Shown here piece by piece: positions 51,046 through 61,220 of a stretch of 64,000 nucleotides of DNA. A program made the position numbers and the translations under genes. Location: NCBI GenBank assembly GCA_905221605.1, contig CAJNDS010000134.1, positions 1-64,000 of the forward strand, given 5' to 3'. The notes under the pieces are model-generated. The model saw nothing but the letters and a program-made list of their open reading frames with translations, ran no database searches and was not told the origin of the DNA. This DNA comes from Symbiodinium natans. Lineage: Eukaryota; Sar; Dinophyceae; Suessiales; Symbiodiniaceae. The stretch's first letter is position 1. Every line of letters starts with the position of its first letter.

Positions 51046-53470
51046 CGGAAGCCAAGCAGCGAAGAGACTGCAATGAAGCACACGAAAGCTTGAGCCTCAA
51101 AAGCCCGAGCCCCGAAGATCCCTGGAGCCCGAATTTTCAAGGTTCAAATATAGGAGCCTATGTAACTACCAATATTATTCCTTCGGGTTTAGGGCGTGAG
51201 GGTTTTAGGGTAGAGGGTTTACAATTTGGGAGCCTAAATGATTACCCATATTCTTCTTGCAGGGGTCCAAATTCTATTTATAGTATAAGAGCCCCCCCCA
51301 AACCCTATTGAAATACATTAGGGCCTCTAGATTAGGCGTTGGAGGTTAGGAAATTTTGGGGTTTAGGGCTTGTAGTTTTGGGGTTCAGGGATTAGTGTGC
51401 TTACAGGGTTCAGGCATTTTCTTACGAGCCGTGCTAGAAGGGGATTTGCGAAGGACCTGAACGTAAAGCATAGGGTTATATTTCATCCATTCCTAACAGA
51501 GCGCGAAACACTGAAACCCTAACCCCTAAACCCTAACCCTGAACCCCACCTGCAAAGCCCTCCGCCTAAACAGATGAGAATCTTAGCAACAAGAAATGGG
51601 AGTTTCAGACATTGCAACATCGACATTTCGATCATTTAGAACCTCAAGCAGTTAGGTCCTCAATGCAAGCATACCCAAATATTTAAGTACTTCAAATTGT
51701 AAGAAGCCTGAAAGTTCAAATTCCACCCTCAACCCTCAGCTGACACAAGGATGGTGCTGCCTTACACCACTCTTCTGCAGCAAGGGCAGGGAGCCTGATA
51801 CGCCCGGATCTCAAGCTTCAGGGTTTTGGGGATTGAGGGTTCGCAGAATGTCTTTCGACTTCATGGAGGGTGCCAGCGGCTACTAAAACCCTAAGCTCTA
51901 AGCCCCAAACCCTCAACCCTAAACCCTAAGCCCAAGACCCTAAACCCTAAACTCTGCATGTTAGTCTAAGCTCGAAGTTTGACCACTGCCAAGCTCAAGC
52001 GTCTTCAGCCCAACAGCCCTACAGCATGTCCTGAACCCCCAGGCTTAGTGAAGCCCTTCCAAAAAAAGAAACTGAAGCCCTAAGCGGTGTAAACCCCCAC
52101 GCTTCAAAAGCCCTACCTGAACCCTACACCCTGGCCCCAGACCCTAGCTCAAACACCTAAAGGCCTAAGCCCTAACCCTAATCCCAGCAGAAGACACAGA
52201 CCCCTACGCCTAAGGGGGGGAGCAATGTTTCAACCCTAAACCCTAAACCCTAAACCCTAAACCCTAAACCCTAAACCCTAAACCCTAAACCTTAAACCCT
52301 AAACCCTAAACCCTAACCCTAAACCCTAAACCGAAGGTTCGGGGGTTGAGGGTCCAACGCAGGGTTCAGCTAGAAGGCTTTGCGGGTTTAGGACCTAGGG
52401 CGCAGGGGTTCAAATCGGGCGTTTTTGAGTCTAGGGTTCGGCTAAAGGGTTTAGGATGGTTTAGGATAGGGTTCGGGATACCCTCAGGTTGCGAGGGACT
52501 CTCAATCCTAAACCCTAAATCCTAAACCCTAACCCTAAACCCTAAACCCTAAACCTTAAACCCTAAAGCCTAAAGCCTAAACCCTAAACCCTACTTCTAC
52601 AGGTACAGAATCCGTCCGACACGAAGGCGAGGACAAAGAGGACAGCGGATGTAATATACGTGCCGAAATACTCAGTGATATGATTCCCAAGGGTTCTAAA
52701 TATAAATGTACTACAATACAACCCTATTCTAAGTAATAACACTTATTCAGGCCCGTATATGTTATGTGCATTTTGATTTTGTCTGCCGGGCATACTCCGA
52801 GAAATTGGAGGTTAGGAAAAGGGGGGGGCGTGCAGGTTCAGCACGTTTATGTGTTTAGGGAGTGGGCTGAGGCTTGGTTTTGGGGCAGTAGATGCTTGCG
52901 GCTTGCATTGTTACGTAGATCCGTGCCTGTCCCGCACGCTCAGATGCACTTTTTCGCGCGACGTCGGCAGATTCCCACACCCGGTGACTCCTGTCGGACA
53001 CGCAGCGTGCAAGCCTTAAGGGAATCAAATGGTATGACGTGAAAGCAGTAACAGTGATGGCACCATTTGTGCTGACAAGGATGATCCCGATCCGGGTCAT
53101 ATGGGTGACGCTGATGATGACGATGATGATGAGGATGAGGAGGATGATGATAGCGGTTTTCTTACGATGGTTCAATGATGTTGTCGGTAAGCCTCTTCGC
53201 GGTAATTCCGACATCGACAACGGCAATATGCATGCTACAGTCAAAGCTGCCAAAACTGCTCCCTGTGCCCACAAACTTTGCATCTTGGGCCTCCTAAGCT
53301 TTAGACCTAGGATGAGTAGGGTGGTAGCCCCACACAGGGGAGTATTCCTTGATAAAAGCTTTCACCTTCCGTAGGTACTTGCGGATGACCCTCTCTCCGA
53401 AAGTCTGGACCCAAGACGTCCACAGGACAAGTCCACGGCTTCGCAGAGCCCTTCCTCCGGCCAGGACGGC
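51046..53470. repeat. Telomere-repeat-rich region without recognised gene
   Basis: Regular CCCTAAA arrays at 52231-52333 and 52505-52592, plus many degenerate pieces (51510-51550, 51885-51955, 52150-52180). A GATGATGAG-type repeat lies at 53109-53150. A minus-strand ORF with a signal-like start (53283) is disrupted by this repeat and is not called. Confidence 0.7.
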
Positions 53471-53593
53471 TTGGGGTTTAGGGTTCAGGGCTGGAGCGTG
53501 ATCCCTAACCTGCGAAGCCTGAAGTCTCAACCCAATAACGCCCCTGCGTCACTAAGCTATACTAAGCTCTCTAGAGAAACCGTAGATTGTCAG

Positions 53594-54183
53594 GAAGACT
53601 GGAAGCTTGTGCTGAAGGTTGGCAAGACAGCGAAGCTTGGATTTTCCAGCCCACTCTGGACCAACATGGAGCTCCTCAACGAAGCATCGGCCACGGACAC
53701 CGAAGAGGATGCCAAGTACAGCGCATTTAACACAGAGCCCTTTGAGCGGATTCGCATGTGCGTCGGCAGCCCGGAGACAAACTGCGTGGTGCACCACTTC
53801 ATGAAGAAGTACGACAGCGCCAAGGCCCTTTTCAGTGCCGGGTACATTCGAGACGAATACCTGGACAAGGGAGGCATTCTCAGCGCCTTCGGCCCTGCCG
53901 AAGGCAAGTACAAGGACTGCCCCATGCAGAGGCCAGGAAACAGCATGTGTAACAGCAGTCGGTGTGTTGTGGCACGTTCCTCCTGTGCTGTTGTTGTAGA
54001 CGCTTCCGTGAGGCCTGGATTCAACATCGAGTGCAAGGATGGCAACAAAGCTCGTTGGGGCTTCTGCAACAACTGCCAAAGCCAACCCTGCCAGAACGAA
54101 GATAGCGACGATGCGGACGCCGCTATCGGCATTGGACTCGCGGGACAGCGTACATCCACCGAGGTTGGAGCAGGTTGGACTGC
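53594..54183 (+). CDS. Cys-rich secreted-type domain exon, copy 1
   Basis: A 590-nt exon, phase 0 in, phase 2 out, from TTGTCAG| to a GCGACG donor (GC type). It encodes D-W-K-L-V-L-K-V-G-K, F-S-S-P-L-W-T-N, I-R-M-C-V-G, Y-K-D-C-P-M-Q-R-P-G-N, G-N-K-A-R-W-G-F-C-N-N-C, then D-D-A-D-A-A-I-G-I-G-L-A-G-Q and G-A-G-W-T. The layout recalls fibrinogen-like lectin domains and is familiar from dinoflagellate multigene families, but I cannot name it firmly. A paralogue of identical exon length is at 59948. Upstream exons, including any signal peptide, are not found. Confidence 0.65.
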
Positions 54184-54280
54184 GCGACGCATCAGAAATG
54201 GAGTCAGGAGTGATGTGCTAAGCATGTGCTAAGCATGGGGTGTGCGGTACCTGCGTTTAGCTCTGCTTTGCCTCTCTTAG

Positions 54281-54360
54281 GTACTTCGCCTCAGGGTCGT
54301 GCAGCCCTACCAGCACGACCTTCAAGCCCGTCTCTCGGCTGCAGCTAGCTCCGAAATCCG
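54281..54360 (+). CDS. Cys-rich domain gene, copy 1, next exon (end uncertain)
   Basis: After CCTCTCTTAG the phase-2 join gives A-Y-F-A-S-G-S-C-S and T-F-K-P-V-S-R-L. The same T-F-K-P-V segment occurs in copy 2, which supports the 97-bp intron. The 3' end is not resolved. Confidence 0.5.
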
Positions 54361-54394
54361 AAACCCCGGCCCGCCAAACTTGTTCATTCGAGTA

Positions 54395-54445
54395 CTTGGT
54401 TTAGGGTTAGGGTTTAGGGTTTAGGGTTTAGGGTTTAGGGTTGAG
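54395..54445. repeat. TTTAGGG array
   Basis: About six units immediately 3' of the copy 1 exons. The rest of 54446-55040 shows a TATA microsatellite (54580-54600) and no recognised gene. Confidence 0.9.
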
Positions 54446-55044
54446 GGGCTGAAATTTCTGTATCTTCACCTCGCCTCGGCTTGGAAATACGGCTGCCGCT
54501 GGTGCACCATAACTACAGCTGCCTATTATATCCCTGCATATACCGACTCGTATAATTAACAGTCCAAAGTTAAAAGTATATAATGTGTATATATATATAT
54601 ATTTATATGTATACATACATAATCTTTGATTGGTGCCTATACAGCAAGCTATACGATAATTTCTCTATGCAAACATGTTTCAGTGTATGTCATGGATCCA
54701 GTTGCTGTCGAGACCATATGTCCTAAATGCTAGCGGGTGTGAGAACTGCAAGGGCGGTCCCTGATGGTGTCAACGACCTTTGCAAGGGCGCAGGAGGGCC
54801 AAGGAACTCTAGAACTTGTTTGGGCTTCAGTGTCAAGGTAAGGGTTTAGGGCAAGATTGTGTGAAAAGAAGCAGCGATGTAGCGGATAGCAAACTCGGCC
54901 CAGAGCTAGTTGTGTTCAGGTACGTGGCGGCCTTGTTTGTTGTCAGCATAGAGCCGTAGCATGCAGCCCGTGCTTTTCCCTTCATTCCGTGCTTCTTATC
55001 CGCAAGCATGCAGCACGACCGCCGCGGCATGGTCCCGAACTGGC

Positions 55045-55336
55045 CCAATAGCCCTAAACCCTAAACCCTAAACCCTCAACCCTCAACCCTAAACCCTAAA
55101 CTCCAACCTGCATCGTAGCCCCGGAGTTCAAATCCCGAAGCCCCACATGAGCGGTCCAGGTGTGGCTCTGGGTCTCCAGCCTTGACGCTTGTCTGGTTTA
55201 GGGTTTAGGGTTTAGGGTTTAGGGTTTAGGGCTTCAGGGTTTCAGGGTTTCAGGGTTTCAGGGGTTCAGGGGTTCAGGGGTTCAGGGGTTCAGGGTTCAG
55301 GGGTTCAGGGGTTCAGGGGTTCAGGGTTCAGGGTTC
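55045..55336. repeat. CCCTAAA array, spacer, TTTAGGG/TTCAGGG array
   Basis: CCCTAAA units (55050-55105), a spacer of about 90 bp, then TTTAGGG units grading into GGGTTCA variants (55195-55336). The spacer half at 55128-55194 is duplicated at 61991-62060, in the same telomere-repeat setting. Confidence 0.9.
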
Positions 55337-55720
55337 GAAACGAGACCTCGACCAGAGGCGAGTTTTCTACAACACCCGGCGAAGCCCTTTCGCAGCATCT
55401 TCTTTTCGAAACTCCTGACAATACTCGAGCCCATGACCTTCAGGAGGGATACTTACTTGTCTAGAGATGTGCCATCGTCTGACAACAGCAGCTCGGAAAG
55501 GAGACGTTCGACTCCCTTGGATTCTGCCTAATCATAGAAGCCTGAATGATTGCTAATATTAGTCCTTAGGGTTCCGAATACATTTATACGATGATTTTAA
55601 CACTACGCGACCCGCCTCGGCCCGGCCTAGCGCATCCGCGTGAGCATGGTGACTCCGCAGCGCCCAAGTCGCTGGACCCCAAGCAATAAGGGTTGGGTTT
55701 AGGGTTTAGGGTTTAGGGTT
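55337..55720. other. Unique sequence ending in the TTTAGGG target array
   Basis: No gene is recognised. Bases 55694-55720 are TTTAGGG units that abut the retroelement. Confidence 0.6.
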
Positions 55721-55884
55721 GAAAGGGCTATTGCTGAGTGAGCGTGTCAATCACCAAAGCCAGACGTCAGGCGAAGGTGAGCAGGCCATGAGGGTGCGCA
55801 GCTGCTATTCTGCTGTTGCCCTGGTGGCTCCATCGCCTTCTCAGATCTTTGGCTAGCAGTCTCACAGGGAGTGTCGAAAGCGCC
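55721..55884 (+). repeat. Split direct repeat A1
   Basis: Starts GAAAGGGCTATTGCTGAG and ends GTCGAAAGCGCC; matches A2 at 58883-59046 at equal length. Confidence 0.9.
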
Positions 55885-55967
55885 ATGGTTTTTCGTGCCC
55901 CGCCTGTGGTGGGCTGCTGCTAACTGCTGAGGTTCTGTCGTGGACAGTTGCTTACCGCCTCAAGGGA

Positions 55968-58424
55968 ATGGATATGGCTGGTGTTCACGACGATTTTCCT
56001 CTGCCTTGGGCCACACGTTCATGTTCTCCTGCAAGGCGGTATCGCAACAAGCGGCGGTTGCTTCGCCATAAGTTACAGCTGACGGTTCTCCAAGCACTCG
56101 TGTGTGGTGTGCCTGCCGGCATGAAAGCCCACAGCCCTGCGGCGCCCACGCTCCGACATGACGCTGTGCGAGCTCATGGCCCCGCGACACCCACGCTACA
56201 ACCTGACGCTGTGCAAGCTACCTCTGCTGCGGATGTTTTCTGCGACACGCTACAGCAGTTTCTGCCAGGCTCCGCTCTCAATGTGGCGGTCTACTGGAGA
56301 CACTGGGTCTCCTGTGACTGTGCGACCCCCAAACATCGGCTTCGCAACCTTTTCCCCATCCCCAAATTAGCTGCTTGGCCAGATCAGGTGGAGAGGGGCG
56401 ATATTCGCGTGGAGACGTGCATGGCTGTCAGCAACTTCTGTCTAGCAGCTTTAAACTGTCTGGAGCAAGGCCTCAAAGCTGCGACGGCTTCACAGTCTTT
56501 TCCTGCGAGAGCTACAGCTGCGCAGAGTTCAGTTCAGCTCCATGTGGCAGACAGGGTGGTGCGCTACCTCGCCCGCCTGAATAAGTTTTTCGGGCACACG
56601 TTGCTGTGGCGCAACACCTTGAATAGCGATGCAGGAGCGGGGTCCAAGCAATACCGGGACCTTCGCGCTGAAGACGTGGATCTTCCTCAGGTGGCTGCAA
56701 CGTGCGAGCCGCTTGGGCTCATCGAAGCGGAGCTCGCCGCGCAGATTAGGGATGCTAGCAACGTTTTCCCGGGGACTGCCAACGTACAACCGCCACCTAG
56801 GGTCACTGCTTCAGAACGCTTGGAGTACCTGCGCCTTACCATACGTGAGCTTCGCTGCGGTAAACTCCGGCTCAGGCGCCGCGCTCTGGCCACTGCTGGC
56901 ATTTTTGCTGCTGAAAAGACAAATGGACGGCAGCGAAAGATCTGGGATGGTTCGAGTGTTTCTGCTTTGGCAAAGGACCCTCCAAAACCGAGGAGACTGG
57001 CCAATCCTTCTTGTTTCTTGGAGCTGGAGGTGAAGCCAGGTGAGGACTTGCTGTTCTCCAAGCGTGACGCCTGCACCTTTTTCGATGTCTTGAAGGTGCC
57101 CGCTGAGCTACAACCTTGGCTGGCGCAGCCTCCTGTCAGAGTACACGAGCTCTTGGATGCTGGAATGACGTGCGAAGACGTTCTCACATTCTGCGATGAT
57201 GGTGGGGAGTCTGGGAGCATATCTTCAAGCAGCTGGCTGTACCCTACGCACGTGGTGTGGCCAATGGGTTTTTCTTGGTCGTCAGCTGTGGCTCAAAGCA
57301 CCACTGTTGCCACTTGCCTGGGGGCAGGTATTCAGGAGTCATGCATTCTGAGTCCTGACCACGACCCTCCTGCCGATCAACAAGAGCTGGTTATGGTGGC
57401 CACTGACGACACTGTTCTCTTCCACCGCAGCGTGCAACGCGGGGAAAGAACGTTGACCCGACTGGATGATGCTTTCGCGAGGAATGGGATCCCTCGTAAT
57501 CGTCGAAAGGACGTCACTCTGGCTGACAGCATCACTGCTCTTGGCTGCGAACTGAGAAACAACCCTCCTGTTGCTGAGCCTGCTGAAGGTCGCCTGGGCG
57601 ATGCAGTCTGCAGAACATTGGACTTGTTGCACGGTGGTGTGGCTAGCCCAAGAAGTGTGCACAGTCTCCTAGGCATATGGGAATGGTTTGCGCTTCTCCA
57701 ACGGGGCTTCTTCAGTATCTACAGCGATGTGTGTTCTTTTGTGCAGCTTACACCTGAACTGGACACCCGACGCGTGCCATCCGGGGTTCTGAATGAGTTC
57801 CTCACTACTCTGCTTCTCTCACCATTGCTTGCTGCTGGCCTGGACCGATTGCCTCTCGCAACGCTTATTGCCACAGATGCTTGCCCAGAGTATGGTTTTG
57901 GCGTTTGCCGGAGTGTGTGTGCGTCTTCCGAGGCCGCTGATGTCTGCAGAATGGCAGAACGCAGGGGCGATTTCGTGCGACTCACGCCTTGTCCCGAAGA
58001 TCCGGTGGAGCTCAGGCGTGATGGGAAGCCAAGGCGACTAAAGCTGACGCAGCGAGACTTCGCAACTGTGGTTTCCTCACGTGCCAAGTGGAAATCACAT
58101 GCTGGAGTGTTAGAAGTACATGGCTACTTGTTGGGCTTGAAGTGGGTTACGCGCAATCCCAAAAGACATCATCACAAGGTGGCGTTTTTGGTGGATGCCA
58201 AGGCCGTGGTAGGGGCAGCGTCCAAGGGGCGCAGTTCTGCCCACGCTTTTCTCAAAGTGCTTCAGAGTGCAGCTGCCTATACCCTCGGCGCAGACATCTT
58301 GCCAAGGATCGTGTACATCCCCAGCGAGTCAAACCCTGCAGATGGGCCTTCGCGTGGCAAGCGCAGAAGACGCGCTGCCAACAGAAGTGCTCGCAAGCCA
58401 AGAACGAAACCCAAGGTTTTCTAA
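55968..58424 (+). CDS. Reverse transcriptase-RNase H polyprotein of the DIRS-like element
   Basis: 818 codons, no interruptions. The N-terminal 280 residues are of unknown role, possibly gag-like. RT landmarks: F-S-K-R-D-A-C-T-F-F-D (about residue 363), W-P-M-G-F-S-W-S-S-A (about 430) and V-A-T-D-D-T-V-L-F (about 475), where Ala replaces the usual aromatic before x-D-D. An RNase H-like region has T-D-A-C-P-E-Y-G-F-G (about 633), L-V-D-A-K-A-V-V-G-A-A-S (about 737) and P-S-E-S-N-P-A-D-G-P-S-R-G (about 785), the pattern seen in DIRS elements. It ends in an Arg/Lys-rich tail. No tyrosine recombinase domain. Intactness suggests a recent or still useful copy. Confidence 0.85.
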   Translation: MDMAGVHDDFPLPWATRSCSPARRYRNKRRLLRHKLQLTVLQALVCGVPAGMKAHSPAAPTLRHDAVRAHGPATPTLQPDAVQATSAADVFCDTLQQFLPGSALNVAVYWRHWVSCDCATPKHRLRNLFPIPKLAAWPDQVERGDIRVETCMAVSNFCLAALNCLEQGLKAATASQSFPARATAAQSSVQLHVADRVVRYLARLNKFFGHTLLWRNTLNSDAGAGSKQYRDLRAEDVDLPQVAATCEPLGLIEAELAAQIRDASNVFPGTANVQPPPRVTASERLEYLRLTIRELRCGKLRLRRRALATAGIFAAEKTNGRQRKIWDGSSVSALAKDPPKPRRLANPSCFLELEVKPGEDLLFSKRDACTFFDVLKVPAELQPWLAQPPVRVHELLDAGMTCEDVLTFCDDGGESGSISSSSWLYPTHVVWPMGFSWSSAVAQSTTVATCLGAGIQESCILSPDHDPPADQQELVMVATDDTVLFHRSVQRGERTLTRLDDAFARNGIPRNRRKDVTLADSITALGCELRNNPPVAEPAEGRLGDAVCRTLDLLHGGVASPRSVHSLLGIWEWFALLQRGFFSIYSDVCSFVQLTPELDTRRVPSGVLNEFLTTLLLSPLLAAGLDRLPLATLIATDACPEYGFGVCRSVCASSEAADVCRMAERRGDFVRLTPCPEDPVELRRDGKPRRLKLTQRDFATVVSSRAKWKSHAGVLEVHGYLLGLKWVTRNPKRHHHKVAFLVDAKAVVGAASKGRSSAHAFLKVLQSAAAYTLGADILPRIVYIPSESNPADGPSRGKRRRRAANRSARKPRTKPKVF

Positions 58425-58735
58425 GCTTCGAATTCAAGTGTAGGTGCCACCGGCGCTCTATCCTCGGGTACCGGGCATGTTTCCGTGTCTTTGTGGCGAT
58501 GCTGCGCTACAATGGCCTGTGGGCAGCTGCTGGAGAGGCTGTTTGCTGTTCCTGAGGACGAGGGCCTCCACGATCGGCTCCAATCGTGAAGATTCCGTTT
58601 GCCTTCCCAGGCGTGGTTTGCTTGAGATTTGCAGGCTGCTGTTACACTCCTGGTCGGGCTTCTTTTGCATGGCTTCATTTTTTCTGACACTTCCCATGTG
58701 TGCGGCGGTGCTTCGCTCCACCAGTGCGGGGATAT

Positions 58736-58882
58736 GGGCTTTTCTACTTGGGAAGTTTTTCTGAATGGCATTACAGGCTCCAGATTTCTGTCCCCAGTGA
58801 TGTGCTCTACTCCGCGGTGGCTTCTGCAAAAAGGCCTGCGGCAGCCCTGAGGCAAGCCCTCGTGAGTGGCAACGTAAGCAAT
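58736..58882 (+). repeat. Split direct repeat B1
   Basis: Starts GGGCTTTTCTACTTGG and ends GGCAACGTAAGCAAT; matches B2. It is directly joined to A2. Confidence 0.9.
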
Positions 58883-59046
58883 GAAAGGGCTATTGCTGAG
58901 TGAGCGTGTCAATCACCAAAGCCAGACGTCAGGCGAAGGTGAGCAGGCCATGAGGGTGCGCAGCTGCTATTCTGCTGTTGCCCTGGTGGCTCCATCGCCT
59001 TCTCAGATCTTTGGCTAGCAGTCTCACAGGGAGTGTCGAAAGCGCC
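58883..59046 (+). repeat. Split direct repeat A2
   Basis: Second copy of A1, abutting B1 with no gap. Confidence 0.9.
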
Positions 59047-59062
59047 CCCACCCAGCCCGCCC

Positions 59063-59209
59063 GGGCTTTTCTACTTGGGAAGTTTTTCTGAATGGCATTA
59101 CAGGCTCCAGATTTCTGTCCCCAGTGATGTGCTCTACTCCGCGGTGGCTTCTGCAAAAAGGCCTGCGGCAGCCCTGAGGCAAGCCCTCGTGAGTGGCAAC
59201 GTAAGCAAT
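59063..59209 (+). repeat. Split direct repeat B2
   Basis: Second copy of B1. It ends in AAGCAAT directly against TAGGGTTTAGGG. Confidence 0.9.
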
Positions 59210-59303
59210 TAGGGTTTAGGGTTTAGGGTTTAGGGTTTAGGGTTTAGGGTTTAGAGTTTAGGGTTTAGGGTTTAGGGTTTAAAGTTTAAGGTTCAGGGTT
59301 TAG
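59210..59303. repeat. TTTAGGG array, right of the DIRS-like element
   Basis: About 12 units with a few variants, in phase with the array left of the element at 55694-55720. A 21-base G run follows at 59341-59361. The unique stretch 59362-59825 shows no gene. Confidence 0.95.
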
Positions 59304-59825
59304 ACGGTTCGGCTTGGACAGGGTTCGTAACAGAATGCTCGGGGGGGGGGGGGGGGGGGGGCTGCTGGGGGGCGCTTCAACTGCCCTGATGCTGCGAACC
59401 GTCCGCTTTCAGATCGTGGTCCGCCTACGGGGGGTACCCATTCCAGGCAAAAAAAGGGGGCCGACATGTGGCTTTGGGCTTGGGGGGGGGTGCCTGTTCT
59501 CACAACCTATACACCTTCGGCCCGAGGCCTCGGCGGATGTACCCCAAAACCTTATTCTAATTGTTAAAGGCCCCTATACTAGCCTGCCCAGAACTCTCAC
59601 ACTACTGGGCGTGCGCGGATTGGGGATCAAGGTTGGGGAAGCCGGGAAGCCTTGATTTCAGTTCACCCGGAGCAGGGAGTCACATGCGGTTTCACTCGGT
59701 CTTATATAGGGGGCTCGGGCGTGGGCAAGGAGAAGTCAAGCACGAACCTCAAGATCTTGCAAGCTGGAACCCGGAAGAGCCCTCAAGGCTTAAACCGAAG
59801 CAGATCCACGCAGCCAGAATCCACC

Positions 59826-59938
59826 TTAAACCCTAAACCCTAAACCCTAAACCCTAAACCCTAAACCCTAAACCCTAAACCCTAAACCCTAAACCCTAAA
59901 CCCTAAACCCTAAACCTTAAACCCTAAACCCTAAACCT
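59826..59938. repeat. CCCTAAA array forming an intron 3' end
   Basis: About 16 units that run straight into CCTCACTCTCAG and the exon at 59948. Confidence 0.95.
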
Positions 59939-59947
59939 CACTCTCAG

Positions 59948-60537
59948 GCGAACTGGAAGCTTGTGCTGAAGGTTGGCAAGACAGCGAAGCTGGGATTCTC
60001 CAGCCCACTCTGGACCAACACGGAGCTCCTCAACGAAGCATCGTCTCCGGACACCGAGGAGGATGCCAAGTACAGCGACTTTAACACGGAGCCCTTTGAG
60101 CGGATTCGCATGTGCGTCGGCAAACCGGAGACAAACTGCGTGGAGCACATCTTCTCCAAAAAGTACGACAGCGCCAAGGCCCTCTTCAGCGCCGGGTACA
60201 TTCGAGACGCAAAGGTGGACAAGGAAGGCATTCTCAGCGCCTTCGGCCCCGACAAAGGCTCGTACAAGGACTGCCCCATGCAAAGGCCAGGAAACAGCAT
60301 ATGTAACAGCAGTCGGTGTGTTGTGGCATGTTCCTCTTGCGCTTTTGTTGTAGACGCTTCTGTGAGGCCTGGATTCAACATCGAGTGCAAGGATGGCAAC
60401 AAAGCTCGTTGGGGCTTCTGCAACAACTGCCGAAGCCAACCCTGCCAGAATGCAGATACCGACGATGCGGACGCCGCTATCGGCATCGGAATCGCGGGAC
60501 AGGCAACGGACACTGAGCTTGGAGCAGGCTGGACGAA
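59948..60537 (+). CDS. Cys-rich secreted-type domain exon, copy 2
   Basis: 590 nt, the same length and phase as copy 1, from CACTCTCAG| to an AA|GTGGCG donor. It has the same landmarks (W-K-L-V-L-K-V, P-M-Q-R-P-G-N, A-R-W-G-F-C-N-N-C, A-A-I-G-I-G-I-A-G-Q). At the site where copy 1 has a GC donor, this copy has GT. Coding sequence is highly similar while flanks differ, so either purifying selection or conversion keeps it. If unspliced, the frame would run on to a stop at 60601. Confidence 0.65.
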
Positions 60538-60807
60538 GTGGCGCAGTTGCAAAGCAGTCACGAGCGCTGTTCTAAAGCAATGTGGGCCTGTCCCCAAATA
60601 GCAGTACCCTAAATATACGCCCCCAAGTCGTAGGATTCCAAAATACTATAACCCGTACTTGAGGAATCCCTAACGGGGTACCCCTATCTCGGAAACCCCC
60701 CATGTACTTTGCCACGCGAGAGGGGCGCAGGTGCGCAGGGTTTAGGGTTTAGGGTTTGGGGTTTTGCGTAGGGCTTAGGATTTAGGGCACAGCGTTGCCT
60801 CTCCCAG

Positions 60808-60892
60808 GTACTTCACGTCTACGTCTCGTTCCTGCAATGGTGGGAAGACCTTCAAGCCCGTCTTCCGACTGCCTCCGGCTCCCAGTGAGTAA
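60808..60892 (+). CDS. Cys-rich domain gene, copy 2, last exon
   Basis: After GCCTCTCCCAG the join gives K-Y-F-T-S-T-S-R-S-C and T-F-K-P-V-F-R-L-P, ending at TAA (60890-60892). A strong GTGAGT donor (60885) overlaps the end, so the coding may continue elsewhere. The 270-bp intron before it contains TTTAGGG units (60739-60760). Confidence 0.5.
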
Positions 60893-60903
60893 AACAATCA
60901 ATA

Positions 60904-61220
60904 TAAGGGCTTAGGGTTTAGGGTTTAGGGTTTAGGGTTTAGGGTTTAGGGTAGCCCAAGCAACTGGCAATCTTATGGTTTGGGGTTCCTAACAGACAAC
61001 ATACGATAAGCTTCCCCAAGACCCTATTCTAACGATTCAGGCCCCTATAGCAACGTAGGAGTGAGTGTTGAACGGTAGGGTTTATTTAGGCTTCAGAGGT
61101 ACAAAGTGAAACGAAGACCTAAGCCCTAAGCCCTAAACCGGGTGGATGGCTTCCCTCAACCCTAAACCCTAAACCCTCAACCCTAAACCCTAAGCCCTCA
61201 ACCCTAAACCCTAAACCCTG
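60904..61220. repeat. TTTAGGG array, spacer, CCCTAAA array
   Basis: TTTAGGG units at 60908-60953 and CCCTAAA/CCCTCAA units at 61155-61220, pointing away from each other. Confidence 0.9.

Larger units (their letters stand above)
55721..59209 (+). mobile_element. DIRS-order (PAT/Ngaro-like) retroelement with split direct repeats
   Basis: A 3,489-bp element with the layout A1 (55721-55884), ORF, B1 (58736-58882), A2 (58883-59046), 16-bp gap, B2 (59063-59209). A1 and A2 are both 164 bp and B1 and B2 both 147 bp, near-identical by eye. This split-direct-repeat order marks PAT- and Ngaro-type DIRS elements, which integrate through a circular intermediate with a tyrosine recombinase. The single long ORF encodes RT and RNase H. 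No recombinase is seen, so it may depend on one made elsewhere. The element sits in a TTTAGGG array with no target-site duplication. Confidence 0.85.

Noticed and set aside
52855-53283. Minus-strand ORF with a signal-peptide-like start
   Set aside because: It runs through a GAT repeat that gives an Ile-rich stretch, shows no motif, and has no supported splice partner.
53552-54225. Two long antisense ORFs opposite the Cys-rich exon
   Set aside because: The plus strand carries the conserved motifs shared with the paralogue; the antisense frames are shadows.
55120-55200. tRNA-like T-loop (GTTCAAATC) in the duplicated spacer
   Set aside because: No matching T stem, anticodon arm or acceptor stem; the word is altered in the second copy.
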